64,000 bases of DNA from Atrichornis clamosus. Lineage: Eukaryota > Chordata > Aves > Passeriformes > Menuridae. Positions 26,403 to 37,885 of the stretch are shown piece by piece. Below the pieces are notes generated by a model. That model ran no database searches, was not told where the DNA came from, and saw nothing but the letters and a program-made list of their open reading frames with translations. Position 1 is the stretch's first letter; the number at the start of each line of letters is the position of its first letter. The position numbers and the translations under genes were made by a program. The stretch is from the NCBI GenBank assembly GCA_013400975.1, contig WBMZ01004648.1, positions 1 to 64,000 of the forward strand, read 5' to 3'.

Positions 26403-27600
26403 TGTCAGGAGGAGTAACTCCTTAACCTGCCTCAGCTGCTCCCAGGCCACCTGCAACCAAAGAGCCTCCATCTCAACAAGACCAGAGAAGCACAGTAGTG
26501 CACTGTGACAGTCAAGAACCCAAATCAAAGATTCTGGAGGAATGTCCGCCTTGCCCAGGCCCCTCCTGGGACAGTCCCAGCAGAGTCATCAGATCTGCTG
26601 TGCAGGCATGAGACCCACCATAATGAAGGGAAGCAGCTCTCTGGATCATCTTTCAGACTAAGGTGAGGGTCACTCTCTGTGGATGTAATACATTATTTGA
26701 TGCATGGAAAGAACATGTTTGGGATTGCACAGGGCTAATTATAGCCTCCTCTGGGGAGGAACTAGAGGCAGAAAAAGGGTGGTATTTAGTGGATGTGTGT
26801 AGGTACAAGTGTGGGAAATAGAGGAACTGTCATTTAAATAGTTTATTGGTCAATACTTTTGTCTGTCCACACCCTGCCCTGTGCCTGATCACCTCAGTTT
26901 GTCTTATCTCTTTATTGTCTTCTTCACCAATTATTTTTTGGTAAGGGGCTCTTTAGTCTGTGTATATAAGAGGGTGAGTGCAGATGTTTGAGTGACTGTG
27001 TGAACAAAAGCCAAGATCAAGCTGGACTAGCCAGATCGTAGATGAAGAGCCTAAGAGCCAGGAGGGTGGGCTGTGTGGGCCTCTCAGGGACACATCTGGG
27101 TGTGGAAGTACTTCTGTCCCCAAGGGCAAGAGCACAGGTAGGTTGGCCGTGGGATCTGGGGGGGTGTGTGTGAGTGAGGGGGTGTGTACCAGCCCGTGGA
27201 TTGGGACTGAGGCCTTGGTGGCTCGTATACTAGATGCCAGCAACTGGAGAGACTGGGATCAAGGAACAGCTCCCGGTAGAATGAGTGTCTGAGCCCAGCT
27301 GCTGGATGGGCCCACATTTTACATACGCACGCTCAGATTCACTCCTGTTGGAAATCCATGCTGCTGAGTCTGAGAGGGGAGGAGAATGAGAGCATTGGTG
27401 CTCTTGGTGTTTATGTGAGTGCTCTGTGTGTCTGCTGTGATCTGTGGCCAGAGCAGTGTATAGGTATACATGCATATATATTGCAGACGGCATAAACTAC
27501 TTGTCAGGCATTCACACTCAGATTCAGTTCTGGAGAGACTGGGTGACTGAATCAGGCTAGAAGGAAGCCAGACCCTAGAGACAGTCACAGGAGGTCTGGT
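26403..27600 (+). mobile_element. LTR-like repeat block, probably ERV-derived
   Basis: About 1.2 kb that is clearly richer in G and C, and in GT/GAG words, than its flanks. It contains a TATA box (TATATAAG, 26963-26970) followed by a GT-rich segment, and repeated words such as ggagagactggg (near 27247 and 27532). The style matches avian ERVL-type LTRs. The TG...CA ends and target-site duplication could not be fixed, so the edges are approximate. Open frames inside it (77-96 codons, minus strand) look non-coding. Confidence 0.45.
26963..26970 (+). promoter_or_regulatory. TATA box TATATAAG of the LTR-like block
   Basis: A strong TATA match followed by a purine-rich segment, placed as expected for an LTR U3/R boundary. 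Confidence 0.4.
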
Positions 27601-30600
27601 CCTCTAGGTTTCCAAATTTGTCGGATTGTATAATCCCATCACTCGAGATAGAACACCATCTGCAATTCAGAGGATTGCATTTTTAAAAATTTATTTTCTG
27701 ATCTTCTGTCACCCAGGGCACTTGTATTCATTTAAGCTGCATTACTACAAGGTCAATGTCAAGTTGGTTTGTCTTTTTATAAATGCATAAAGGTATCCAG
27801 AAATGACTTTGTTTCCAAAGCTTAATAACATTAAAGTTCTTCTTAGCTGGCTGAAAAGGTTATGATTTCATCGGTTTGTCATTTTTTGCAAGAACAGATA
27901 AAACTGATAATGATGAAAAAGAAGAAAAATATAGATTTTCTTGCTATTTTGGCAGTGTTTCTTCTTTAGGTTTTTTTGTTTAAGGTATGTTTTCAAATCA
28001 AATCCTTTTTTCATGCTACTTTGGTTAGGTAAGTTCATTAAGCCCAACACAAACACTCAAGAAATAAAATATAATCACCCGCATTTTGCAAACAGCGTCA
28101 AATCAGCAAGGGAGTTCCAAAGCCTGAAGTGAGGTGTCCTGCTTCACAAGTAAGTTCTGCTTTACTTTCAGTCACTTATGACCTTTGCAGTGGGATATTG
28201 TGTGCTTCGCAGCCGTAAGGTTAAGCATAAAGGGGACAGCATGTCTGTGTCAGCTTACAAATTCTTCTGTCACATCTTTGAGGCTGCTATATCTGTTTTT
28301 TTTTTCTGGAGAGATGTTCATAACTGAACCTACCATACCCATCAAAGAGCATTAAGGATTATACTGTGTGAACAGCAGATACCTCAGCAGGCACTGGTGA
28401 GAGAGTGATCAAAGGAAAACTGAAGTGTATGATGCTAAATTTGATCTTGTCTGGCTCCTCCCTCAAATCAGTATGATGTGTTCCTATTCCTTTCCTGACA
28501 GACCTTTACCTGGTCTGTTTCTAAAGCCCACCAACAGCAGTGATGGCCCTGCCTCCTGTGCCTTTCTCTCCTGGTGTCCACAGGTCTGACTTCATATTTC
28601 AAAACACTGCTGCATCTCTCCAAGTGTTACCCTGAATCCTTTGTGCTGAAGAATTCTAGTTCTCATATCCACTATGGTAAAAGTAAAAAGACAGCTTCTT
28701 CACCTTCAATAGGTTCTTTTGTACTTGAATTGTATTATCCTTCCTCCTTTTTCTTAGACTAAAAAACACATAACTTTAAATAAATTAAATATAATATTTT
28801 CCTCCTCCTGTATTTGTGCTTCGTGCCTGTGGAGGATCTTACACTTGTTCCAGAAAATTTTTTCCCTAGCTTGCTTACAATATTGTCATATTAATCAATG
28901 TGAAAATCCATCCTACTTTCAAGATGCATATATATGACTTCTTTCCTACCCACAAGACCCATTAGTCAGTTGTAGTAAGAAATTAGTTGCTTGTTATCTT
29001 CCCCACATTTACAAACTGGCTAACTGGTTATTGGTTTTGAAGTTCTTTTAAAACTAGAATCTATAATCCTTGAAATATCCTTAGGTTTGCTAAAGATCAG
29101 CACAGTATTTTCCCTGTTTCTGGTCTTTTGATCCATTTGCTGTTCTCCACAAATTCTCGAGAAAAACTGATGTAATTTCAAAGATTACTTCAGCTCTCTT
29201 TCCATTAACCTAATGTGAAATCATCAGACCCAGACAAGCTGAAAAAACTACATATGGTCTTAGCTGCCATTTTAATTTTCTGTTTGAAGAGTTCAGCATT
29301 TGTTTTTTGTCTTAATTGGAGTTTTTCCTTTCAATTGGGCAAATGTATCCTTAGGCCACCTGTTTGTTATCAAGTGTTCTCCTTCACAGTGACCAATTAC
29401 TACCTTGATTTCATTTTTTTACTCTTAATACTGTGGAGTCGATTCTTGATAGTTTGGATGTTTCTTCCTACTTGGGTCCCATTTCATGTCGGTCAAATCA
29501 AATTCCAGTTGGTTCCAAAGGGCTTGATTGGTTTGGTTTTTCATTCACTCTTTGCATTCTTTCCCCTTGCTTTTGAGTCAATGAAAAGTACCAGATTTAC
29601 CAAAGTAGGTCACTTGCTACATCTCTTAGCTGTTATAGTTTACATGAATGCCTTAAAAGTGATTTTTTTTTGAAAATGCCTGTTCCTCATGATGCTTTTA
29701 TCTCCTTTTGACTTCCTTCATGTGCAGTGTCTCATATGAATTGGATTCATTTATTGAGAACAATTTTCCTGACATTTTCTTCAAGAATCATAACAGGTTT
29801 TGAAGATCACTCCCTGACTATCATTCAGCTCTTCAAACAACCCTTTCTTACTGATTGGGAATAAATCTACAGAAATTTTTCCCCTATTTGTTCTGTTTCT
29901 TTCTATAGCTTCTCTGTCACTTTCTGTAGTTTTGGATACTAGCCTTAATTGACTTAGAGTATATTTTTGGATTTTAAATCTACATATGCTAAAATAAACA
30001 GTACCTTGAAATGTTCAATTGCACTGAAATGTGATTGTTCACAGTAATATACTGCTGGAATGGATCCTGTCAAATTTATTCTAAATTGTTACTCAAAAAT
30101 CAGAGCAGTCTAGGAATCTTTTCCATTAAGCAGTTTTCATGCAATCACCCTGTTCTGGAGAAAAAGACAGTTACTTGCAGAGATACTGACAGTTTTGTAG
30201 CATCTGGTCTTAGTAAATGAATCCATTTACTCTTATAAATGCATTCACTGAGTCATCAAGCTGAATGTTACCTACGTTTGGAATTGTACTTGATTTATTC
30301 TCAGAAGCTGCTGACTTGATCTTTCTTGCCATCCCTTTCATGAATACTGAAGATTCCTTCTTTTTCTAATGTAGAAGTATTAGATGCATCAATGTCCAGG
30401 GATAGCTCAGACTGAAGGGTGTGGCAAAAAAACTCTGGTCCCATTGTTGTGTACTACTTCCTTCCATTACACAGAATTTGCACAGAAGCCTACTGAGATT
30501 CATTCCTGTTGCACTAGATAAACTCATCATTTACCACCCAGATTTTTTTTCTATAATCACAATACTTCACAATAAACTTCCTATTATAGGTTATCTCTTG

Positions 30601-31569
30601 CTTTTACTGCTTTATTGCTAAATTTTTGACATATTACTGTTCTGATAATAATTTTGTCTCTTTATAACTGTGTATAATTAATTGTACATCAGAAAACATC
30701 ATCAATCAAAAATTCTTCCTCACTTCTAGTAAGGAAATAAAATAGCAAAACAATTTTATGGCCATAAATTGATCTGCCCCGGCGTTCTGAGTGCAGCTTG
30801 CTTTATAGACTGTATTTGCTGAGAGAAAAAAGTAAAACTTTGGAGTAAGTTTGTGATACATATGGTATAATGCATTTCCACAGTTTTAAACATGTTTTGG
30901 TATTTGTTCAAGCCACTTGTGCTGACTGGATGATTCAAGTACTGATTATTTTTTGTGTAGAACAACAGAAGAATGAAAAATACCCTCATAGACCTGCTAA
31001 GCCAAAAGTCCCGATTCAGCAGAGTATGTAAGTAAAAAATAGTAACAGGACTTGTATGATTAAGGAACACTATGTTCTCTAGCCAATGTGCAGAATACAA
31101 TGAGATAATTACTAATGTATCTAGTAGTTTTGAATCTCCAGACAAAATGGCTGAAACATATTTTTAGCTGTTTCAATGAGGAGAAGCTCTCATCATGGTT
31201 CCTGAGGGAAATTCAGACTTAAATCTTCAGAAATATAGTGAGATACTAGAGTCTTTCCACTATTATAACATTCCTAGAGAAGCGCTTCATAACTTCATTA
31301 ATTAATGTTTACATTAAGCATTTTTTTAAATACCTTAGTGATAAAGGATCCAAGTAGTTACAAATTAGAATTATCAGTAGCCCTTTTCCTCTCAGACTGT
31401 AAATTAGTCAAACATGATTGAGAGTATAAGCTAGGGAAATTATTTTACCTTCATATGGTCCTTGTGGCAAGTTACACTCACCGTAGTGGAGCTGTACTGA
31501 ATACTAGGGTTGCACTTCAAATATGAGAGTTGTTTCAGGTTTCTGAAAAATGTTAGGAACATTTTCACG
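27601..31569. other. AT-rich non-coding sequence, possibly very old LINE debris
   Basis: No gene identified. The longest frame, 152 codons at 29215-29673 plus, is rich in F, L and I because the DNA is T-rich, and shows no domain. The style of 28800-30700 loosely resembles strongly decayed minus-strand LINE sequence, but I cannot align it with confidence. Confidence 0.35.
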
Positions 31570-32136
31570 GGATCTCAGAATTGCCAAGTTTGGAAGACAC
31601 ATTCAAGATCATCTAATCCAATCATCAACCCAGCATCACCATAACCATCCCTAAGCCATATCCTCAAGTGACACATACACATGCCTTTTGAACAGTCTCA
31701 GGTGGTGACTCCACCACCTCACCAGGCAACTTACCCCAATGCTTAGACATTCTTTCAGTGAATAAATTTTTTCTAATATCTAATCTGAACCTCCCCTGGT
31801 GCAATTTAAGGCCATTTCCTCTCATCCTTTCACTTGAGACATGGCAGAAGAGACTGACTCCCACCTTACTACAACCTCCTTTCAGGTAATTGTAGAGAGC
31901 GATATGGTCTCCCCTGAACCTCCTCCTCTCCAGGCTAAACAACTCCAGCTCCAGCTCACAGCCACTCCTCACAGGACGTATTCTCCTAGACCCTTCACCA
32001 GCTCCATTGCCCTTCTCTGGACTCTCTCCAGCACTTCAATGTCTCTTGCAGTGAGTGAGGGCATAGGATTCGAGGTGTGACCATGGGGAAAAACACTTTC
32101 CTATTCTTGACACAGGCCAAGATGCCACTGACCTTT
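31570..32136 (-). mobile_element. CR1 LINE 3' part (minus)
   Basis: Reverse-oriented CR1 in 3'-to-5' order. The terminus gatctcagaattgccaag is followed by ggtggtgactccaccacctc, cagtgaataaattttttcta and aggccatttcctctcatcc. Next come cctctccaggctaaacaac, cccttctctggactctctcc and aggattcgaggtgtgacc, and finally a segment near acacaggccaagatgccact. Near 32083-32110 a few dozen bases expected between the last two blocks are missing, a small internal deletion. The RT-coding end is only partly present and is not open. Confidence 0.93.
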
Positions 32137-34444
32137 TATTATTATGATGTAATTATGTTTGTTGAAAAAACACCAAATGTGTTGAATCAGGAGGGTTTTT
32201 AAAATTCTGATACGATTTAGACAATGAGTGGTGAAGCCTAAATGTCTCCCCAACAACATGTATTTGTTAAACTTGGAAAATATGTGAATCTTGAACAAAA
32301 TTGTTACTAGATGCCCTTGGTAGAAGAAGGTGTAATGAGAAAGTGAAATCTGGTGCTGATACAAAGGCATTTCAATACAGGGGATGATCAAAATGTTATA
32401 CAGGAAAAGTTGACTACTTTCAAGCTTTAACAAAGAGAAATTGGATGTAATATAATAATAAGAGCAAGTTCAAGGTCACTTGCTCAGGAGTTAATAGGAA
32501 AATCTACAACAAACTTGGGTAGAGTAGATGAAAATGACAGAGGACGAAAAAGATCTGTCCATTTTGATTAGTCAAAGAGCATCTCTGTGTTTCAATATGA
32601 TGAAAACTGAAATTTATAATTATGCGTGTAGTATGACCACAGAGAAAGTAATGGTTATCCCTGAGCATAGCTTATCAGGTGTTACAAAAAAATTAGAGAG
32701 AAATAGGATGTGTGTGCTGATCATAACTAAATTTAGACCAGAAGTTAGAAGAAATTCCTATGTCATAAAGCAATCAGAATCATCCTTCCAAATGACAGTG
32801 GTTGTAGGAAATTAAATGTGTTTCTAGGTGAAATTAAAAAAGCTAATGACAACGATAGGATGCAGTACCTGATGATGCAAGAGGTTATTTCCAGTCTTAT
32901 GTTGTGTCAGTGGCATTGTTCCCAAAGAATAAATTTATTTGACATAAAAATAAGAACATGTTATAAAGTTTATCTTATTATAGTACTTGCTGTATCATAA
33001 TTTTGACTTTTCTATAATCCCACCCAAAATATTTTGCAAGACTGCTGGATACAGCAATTAAATAAATAACTATGCTTCATATCCCTGATGTCCTTCACAA
33101 TGGAAAATATCTTTTCATTAGTGGTGAACCTATTCTAGTATGTGTCCACTACTGTAGAGTAACAAATAGGTGGCTGGTAGGTTGATAGCAATGATGTTAC
33201 CAGAAGTCTTCTGCACCTGATTACAAAGTCCTCCTCTCCGCTTAAGAAGTCCTGCTGGCCTGTAGTCATTGAGATCTTTGTAGACTTTGTTTCTAATTAT
33301 ATTCTTGGTGTATGTCAAAACTGGCTTGATACCTTCATGCAGTGAAAGAGTGTCTGACATACTTGTGATTGTGCTGTGTGAAATCATTGGCCTGGATATT
33401 CTTTAAAACTTTTTCCATGGTGTTTTATTTGCAGACACCTCTCAATATACTGTTTTCCAATAATACTTTCCTTCTGTCACAGACTGTCAAAGTAAATTAA
33501 AAGTTTCTTTGTTTCATCAAGCCTTTATGGTATTCTGAAGTGTTTATGAGGACCTAGTTTGTTTCTGGACTGAAAGAAATGTTAAACTATTACCATTGAA
33601 ACTGGAAAACTAGGAGATGGGAAATGATGATAAGGCTGAATTTGTGATGTTTGGAAGCCAGTTGCAAGATGGGAGAAAAAGAGCAGGATTAGAAGGGGGA
33701 AATAAAAGAATGAGTAGCAAAGGCACCAAAAGGGTTTTCCTTCTGCCTGGTTCTTTAATTTGAAGTGTTTTGGAATGGGAAATTTCAGCCTGCCCCTGGA
33801 AGGGAAATGGAGTAAAAGAAAGCAAGTTTTTATTTCTCCTGTAATCACCATTATTTTGTTAAAAGATAATTATTTCTAATCTAGACCAGTTTTCCAGATT
33901 TTCACTTAAAAATATAAGGAAATAATAATGACTACTTTGAGGCCTGAAATAAAGATTTTGTTTTGTTTTATAGAAGTTCCACTTACTTTGAAATTTGAAT
34001 GGGAGATCTCTGCATATCCTAGAGAATGTAAAAACATAAAGAGAAAGAGCAGAAAGAAGGGGTCAAAGACACCTTCAAATTTTCATAAATCTAAGGACTA
34101 TTCCTGTTTACATAAATGTAAAATTTCAGCAGAGTAATTTATGTATGCCCTCATTTAGCTGTCAGAGCAATGATTGCTGTGGATGCATATTTAATCCTAA
34201 AGATTGACTGTTTCTGATCTTGTATGCAAAAATTCATAAATAATGACTGTAATAATTTATTTTTGGATATTAACATTCACAATTCCATGCACTTGCTGAT
34301 TTTTAAGCTTAGTTTCAATATGAAGAGTGTTCAGTACATTTGTACATTCCACAACATTGTTTCCTGATGATTTGAGGAATGCCATTCCTTTTCTTATCCA
34401 TGCATCAAAGTCCTAAAGAAATATCTCGGGCTATTATAAACCTG
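32137..34444. other. Non-coding sequence with a possible ancient CR1 relic
   Basis: Between about 32450 and 33000 several plus-strand words recall an old CR1 3' half (gagcaagttcaaggtcac, caagaggttatttccagtc), but divergence is too high to be sure. A 95-codon plus frame (32528-32815) and an 85-codon minus frame (33130-33387) have no recognisable family. Nothing else was seen. Confidence 0.35.
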
Positions 34445-35130
34445 AGTTCTAGCCCCACAACTGAGTTGGTGGTGCCTCTGGGAAAGCATCTTTGAGAAAG
34501 GGTTGTAGATAACGAGAAGACAGAGCAGAATGGGGAAAAAGTGAGAAACAGCACTATGAACACCAACGTGAGAGAAGTGGGGTAGCAGGTGCTCCAGGCA
34601 CCAGAGCAGAGTTTCCCCTGCAGCACTTGGGAAAGAGCACAGTGAAGCAGATAACCATAATACAGCCTGGGGAGGATGATGCTGGAGCATCTGGCACATT
34701 CCCGGAAGGAAGTATGTCCTACAGAGAGTACATGTGGGAATAGGGGAAAAGAGTAAGGGGGAAGGAGATACTGAGAGGAGTTGCTATGGACTGAATACCT
34801 GCCATCTCCTCTGCACTGCCGAGGGCTTGAGTGTGAGCTGAGGCAGGAATGAAGGAATGAAGTTGAGCTTTGGCGAAAGTGGAGAAAAAGTTTTACTCTA
34901 ATGTTTGACTTTATTTCTCTCCACTCAAATCTTTTTTACTTGTCAATAAATCAGTTTTCCTCCAGCTGAGTCTGTTTTGCCTATGATAGTAATTGGTAAG
35001 TGATTTCCCTGTCATTACCTCCAGACATAAGCATTCTCACGTTATTTTCTCCACCTCTTCCTACCAAGGATCAGGAGTGAGAGAATGACAGGGAAGGCTT
35101 TTGGCCCTTAGCCAAGGCTAACCCATAACA
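34445..35130 (+). mobile_element. 5'-truncated ERVL-like LTR fragment
   Basis: Plus-oriented relative of the LTRs at 11810-12569 and 36369-37371. It begins within U3 (ggtggtgcctctgggaaagc), has a gagaaacagcactatgaaca R-like segment and the word caggtgctccaggcaccag. A polyadenylation signal lies at 34945-34950, then gagtctgttttgcctatga, and the end is gctaacccataaca. The U3 start with its TG terminus is missing and no duplication was found, so it is a truncated or deleted copy. Chance frames of 73-101 codons on the minus strand are shadows. Confidence 0.8.
34945..34950 (+). promoter_or_regulatory. Polyadenylation signal AATAAA of the LTR fragment
   Basis: A canonical hexamer at the R-region position, shortly before the conserved gagtctgttttgcct block. 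Confidence 0.5.
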
Positions 35131-35239
35131 TGTATTTTTCCATTTTTACTCAAAGAAGCGTGCTTTTCCTGGTTTTATAAACCTCTAAATAATCTTTTAA
35201 TGCCTTATATTAAGAAAAAGTCTGGACTTTTTATTGTCC

Positions 35240-36192
35240 CCCACATTTCTGGCCAGCTTCAACTACAGTTGAGCTTTGGCTACACAAATTTTCTCCTACA
35301 GTGACAAGTAGCATCTCTGTATTCTTCCCATGTTACCTGACCTTGCTTCCACTAGGCATCCACCTTCCTTTTTAGCCTTATTTCCAAGAGAAGATTCCTG
35401 TTCATCTAAGCCAATCTTCTGCCTTGCCTGCTTGACTTCCAACGTTTGGGAATTGTCTGCTCCTGTGCCCTTAGGAGGTGTTTTTTAAGTGACCAGCCTT
35501 GATGGACCCCAGCACCTGCAAAAACATTTTCCCAGAGGACCTTACTTACTAATTTCCTGAGAAGCCTGAAGTCAGCTCTCCTCATGGGCAGATTTGAGGT
35601 TTTGCTGGCACTTTTCCTGCTGTCAACACAGATTTTAAACTCAATCACTTTGTGGTCACTGTGGCCTAGATGGCTGCCAATCTCCACTTCACTTATGAGA
35701 TCCACTCTGTTGACAAGCAGTAGATCAAAGAGGGAATCTTTCCAAGTTAGCTCCCTTAGGATCTGTTCCAGGTCATCCATCATCATAAAGTTGTCATCCA
35801 GGTTTTTTAGGAACCTTCTGGCCTGGGTTGTACCAGCTACGTGATGCTCCCTGTTAATTTCTGGCAAGTAGAAGTTCCTCGTACAGACAGGGCAGTTACT
35901 TGGAAGTGTCCCTTCGTTCCTCAAAGAGTAATTCCTCAGCATCATCATCCTATCTAGGGGGTCTACAGCACACTTCAACAATGACATCCGCATTATTTGT
36001 TTGCCCCTTGATTTTTATTTAGAGGCTAACTGTGCCACTGTCAACTGTGAGCTGCATACATTCTAACCTTTCTATTACAGACAGTGCCACCCCTCTGCCT
36101 CTTCTGCCCTGTCTATCTCTCCTGAAGAGTCTTTAACCATCCAACAGGGCACTCCAGTCACAGGACTCATTCCACCACGTTTCACTTATACC
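35240..36192 (-). mobile_element. CR1 LINE, inverted upstream segment (endonuclease region)
   Basis: Reverse-oriented CR1 ORF2 sequence covering the later half of the endonuclease domain and the linker toward reverse transcriptase. Recognisable blocks include ttctggccagcttcaac, ggagtgacctg-like words near 35330, and, on the right, cacccctctgcctcttctgc and caccacgtttcacttata. It abuts, without a spacer, a plus-oriented CR1 3' segment beginning at about 36193. The layout, upstream part inverted and 3' part in sense, is what twin priming of one LINE insertion gives, although two separate insertions are not excluded. Confidence 0.85.
35406..35993 (-). pseudogene. CR1 ORF2 endonuclease-domain remnant, 195 codons
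   Basis: The longest open frame in the window; its ATG at 35993 is only the first in-frame start, not the protein's true N-terminus. It covers the C-terminal half of the APE-type endonuclease of CR1 ORF2: an LFDLLLVNR strand at residues 89-96, the terminal HSDH motif at 111-114 (SDH is a conserved catalytic signature of these nucleases), then the RRADFRLLRKL segment (139-149) and basic linker up to the stop. The position where the family's G-D-F-N motif is expected reads R-N-F-Y (residues 39-42), so catalytic residues appear lost. The N-terminal half and the whole reverse transcriptase are absent from this frame. It is a decayed fragment, not a host gene. Confidence 0.75.
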
Positions 36193-36368
36193 ACAGAAAG
36201 CGACCTAGGAGTCCTGGTCAATGGCAAGTCAAACATGAGTCAGCAGTGCCCTGGCAGCCAGGAGGGCCAACCCTGTCCTGGGGGGCATCAGGCACAGCAT
36301 CGCCAGCCGGGCAAGGGAGGGGATTGTCCTGCTCTGCTCTGCACTGGGGTAGTCTCACCTTGGATATT
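36193..36368 (+). mobile_element. CR1 LINE sense segment, left of nested LTR
   Basis: Plus-strand CR1 encoding the C-terminal part of the reverse-transcriptase ORF (agcgacctaggagtcctggt, atgagtcagcagtgccctgg, ggggcatcaggcacagc). It stops at 36368 in the word ctcaccttggatatt, where an LTR is inserted, and resumes at 37372. The frame is broken by substitutions and indels. Confidence 0.9.
36364..36368. repeat. Left target-site duplication copy (atatt)
   Basis: Five bases before the nested LTR. The CR1 family reads gtatt here; this copy has one change. Confidence 0.65.
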
Positions 36369-37371
36369 TGTAAGTGGGTTGACCCTGGCTGGAAGCCAGA
36401 CACCCACCAAAGCCTCTCTAACACTCCTCTCCACAACCAGACAGGGGAGACAAAATGCAACAAAAGGTTCATGAGTTGCCATAAGGACCAGGAGAGATCA
36501 CTCATCAAATACCATCATGGATAAAGCAGGCTAGAGTTTGAGATATTGATTAAATTTATGACTGACAAAATCAGAGCAGGATAACGAGAAGTAAAATAAG
36601 ACCTTAAAACACATTTATCCCTTCCCTCCTTCCCAGCTCTACATCCTCCCCCAGCAGTGCAGGGAGACAGGGAATAGGGGTTATGGTCAGTTCATCACAG
36701 GTTGTTTCTCCTAGAGTCTTTCCCCTGCTCCAGCGTGGGGTCCCTCCCATGAGAGACAGTTCTCCGTGAACTTCTACAACATGAGTCCATCTCATGAGCA
36801 ACTGTTCTCTGTAAACTTCTGCAACCTGAGTCCATCCCGTAGGAAACAGTCCTCCCAAAACTGCTGCAGTGTGGGTCACTCCTCCATGGTGTACAGTCCT
36901 TCAAGGACAGGCTGCTCCAGTGTGGGCTCCTCTCTCCACGGGCATCCCATGGGGTCACAGCCTCCTCTCAGGTATTCACCTGCTCTGACGTGGGCTCCTC
37001 CACAGGCTGCAGGTGGATCTCTGCATCCCACTGGACCTCCATGGGCTGCAGGGGAATCTCAACTCCAGTGTCCCTCCTTTTCCACTGATCTTGGCATCTG
37101 CAGGGTTGTTATTCTCACATACTCTCACTCTGCTCTTCCCTGGATGCAATTACAACTGTGCAATAAATGTTATTTTTTCTTCTTCTAAAGTATGTTATCA
37201 CAGAGGTGTTATCACCATTTCTCACTGGCCCAGCCTTGATCAAAGATATCTGTCTTTGAAGCTGTCATGGATTGGTTCTGCTGGACATGGTGGAAGCTTC
37301 TGGCAGCTGCTCACAGAAGCCACCCCCGTAGCCCCGCCGCTACCAAACCTAGGCCGTGCAAACCCAATACA
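36369..37371 (-). mobile_element. Complete solo LTR nested in CR1 (minus), 1003 bp
   Basis: Read on the plus strand it starts TGTAAGTGGG and ends CCCAATACA, the reverse complement of a TG...CA LTR. The reverse complement carries the ERVL-like features: a U3 start with a gtagcggcggggctac segment, a TATA region near 37190, and many repeats of a roughly 40-bp module containing ctgctccag..gtggg (36725-37070). The 3' part ends in ccagggtcaacccac. The flanks atatt (36364-36368) and gtact (37372-37376) are each one transition from the CR1 family's gtatt, as expected for an aged 5-bp duplication. The flanking CR1 is continuous across it. Frames of 79-152 codons inside it are non-coding. Confidence 0.9.
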
Positions 37372-37376
37372 GTACT
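37372..37376. repeat. Right target-site duplication copy (gtact)
   Basis: Five bases after the nested LTR. It is one transition from gtatt; see the left copy at 36364-36368. Confidence 0.65.
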
Positions 37377-37885
37377 GTGAGCAGTTTTTGTCACTGCAAT
37401 ATAAGAAAGATTTTAAACTATTAGAGAATATCCAAAAAAGATCTATGAGGATGGCAACGGGCCTTGAGTAGAAGCTGTGTCAGGAGTTGCTGAGGTCACT
37501 TGGCCTGTTTAGCCTGCAGGAGAGGAGACAGGGGAGGCTTTATTGCAGTCTACAATTACCTGATAAGAGGAATAGGAGGGACAGGCAGCGATCTCTTCTC
37601 TCTGGTGATCAGTGACAAGACTCGAGGGAATGACCTGAAGTTGTGTCACTAGAGGTTTATGTTGGATATTAGGGAAAAATTCTTCACCCAGAGGTTGTTT
37701 GGGCACTGGAATGGGTTCACCAGGGAAGTGATAACAGCACCAAGCCTGAGGGAGTTCAAGAAATATTTGGACCATGCTCTGGGGCACATGGTGTGATTCT
37801 TGGGGATGTCCTGTGCGGGGGCCAGAGTTGGACTTGATGGTCCTTGTGAGTCCTTTTCAACTCAGCGTATTCTGTGATCCTGTGA
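37372..37885 (+). mobile_element. CR1 LINE sense segment, right of nested LTR, to 3' end
   Basis: Continuation of the CR1 interrupted at 36368: gtactgtgagcagtttttgt (RT C-terminus), agcctgcaggagaggagaca, tacctgataagaggaatagg, attcttcacccagaggttg, accagggaagtgataacag and ttggacttgatggtcct, ending attctgtgatcctgtgata. The 3' terminus with its short tail repeats is intact, as is usual for a 5'-truncated or inverted LINE copy. Confidence 0.92.

Noticed and set aside
29215..29673. 152-codon plus-strand ORF rich in F, L and I
   Set aside because: The hydrophobic bias is explained by T-rich DNA; there are no motifs or gene context, and the first codons are not supported by any promoter or splice signal.
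30756..31145. 129-codon minus-strand ORF
   Set aside because: AT-rich chance frame without a recognisable domain or repeat match.
33130..33387. 85-codon minus-strand ORF containing a DYRPAGLL word resembling reverse-transcriptase text
   Set aside because: A single short resemblance with no other reverse-transcriptase motifs around it; not enough to call a LINE ORF.
36766..37471. Overlapping plus-strand ORFs of 140 and 152 codons
   Set aside because: They are antisense to the nested LTR and run into the CR1. The repeated serine/proline words come from the LTR's 40-bp modules.
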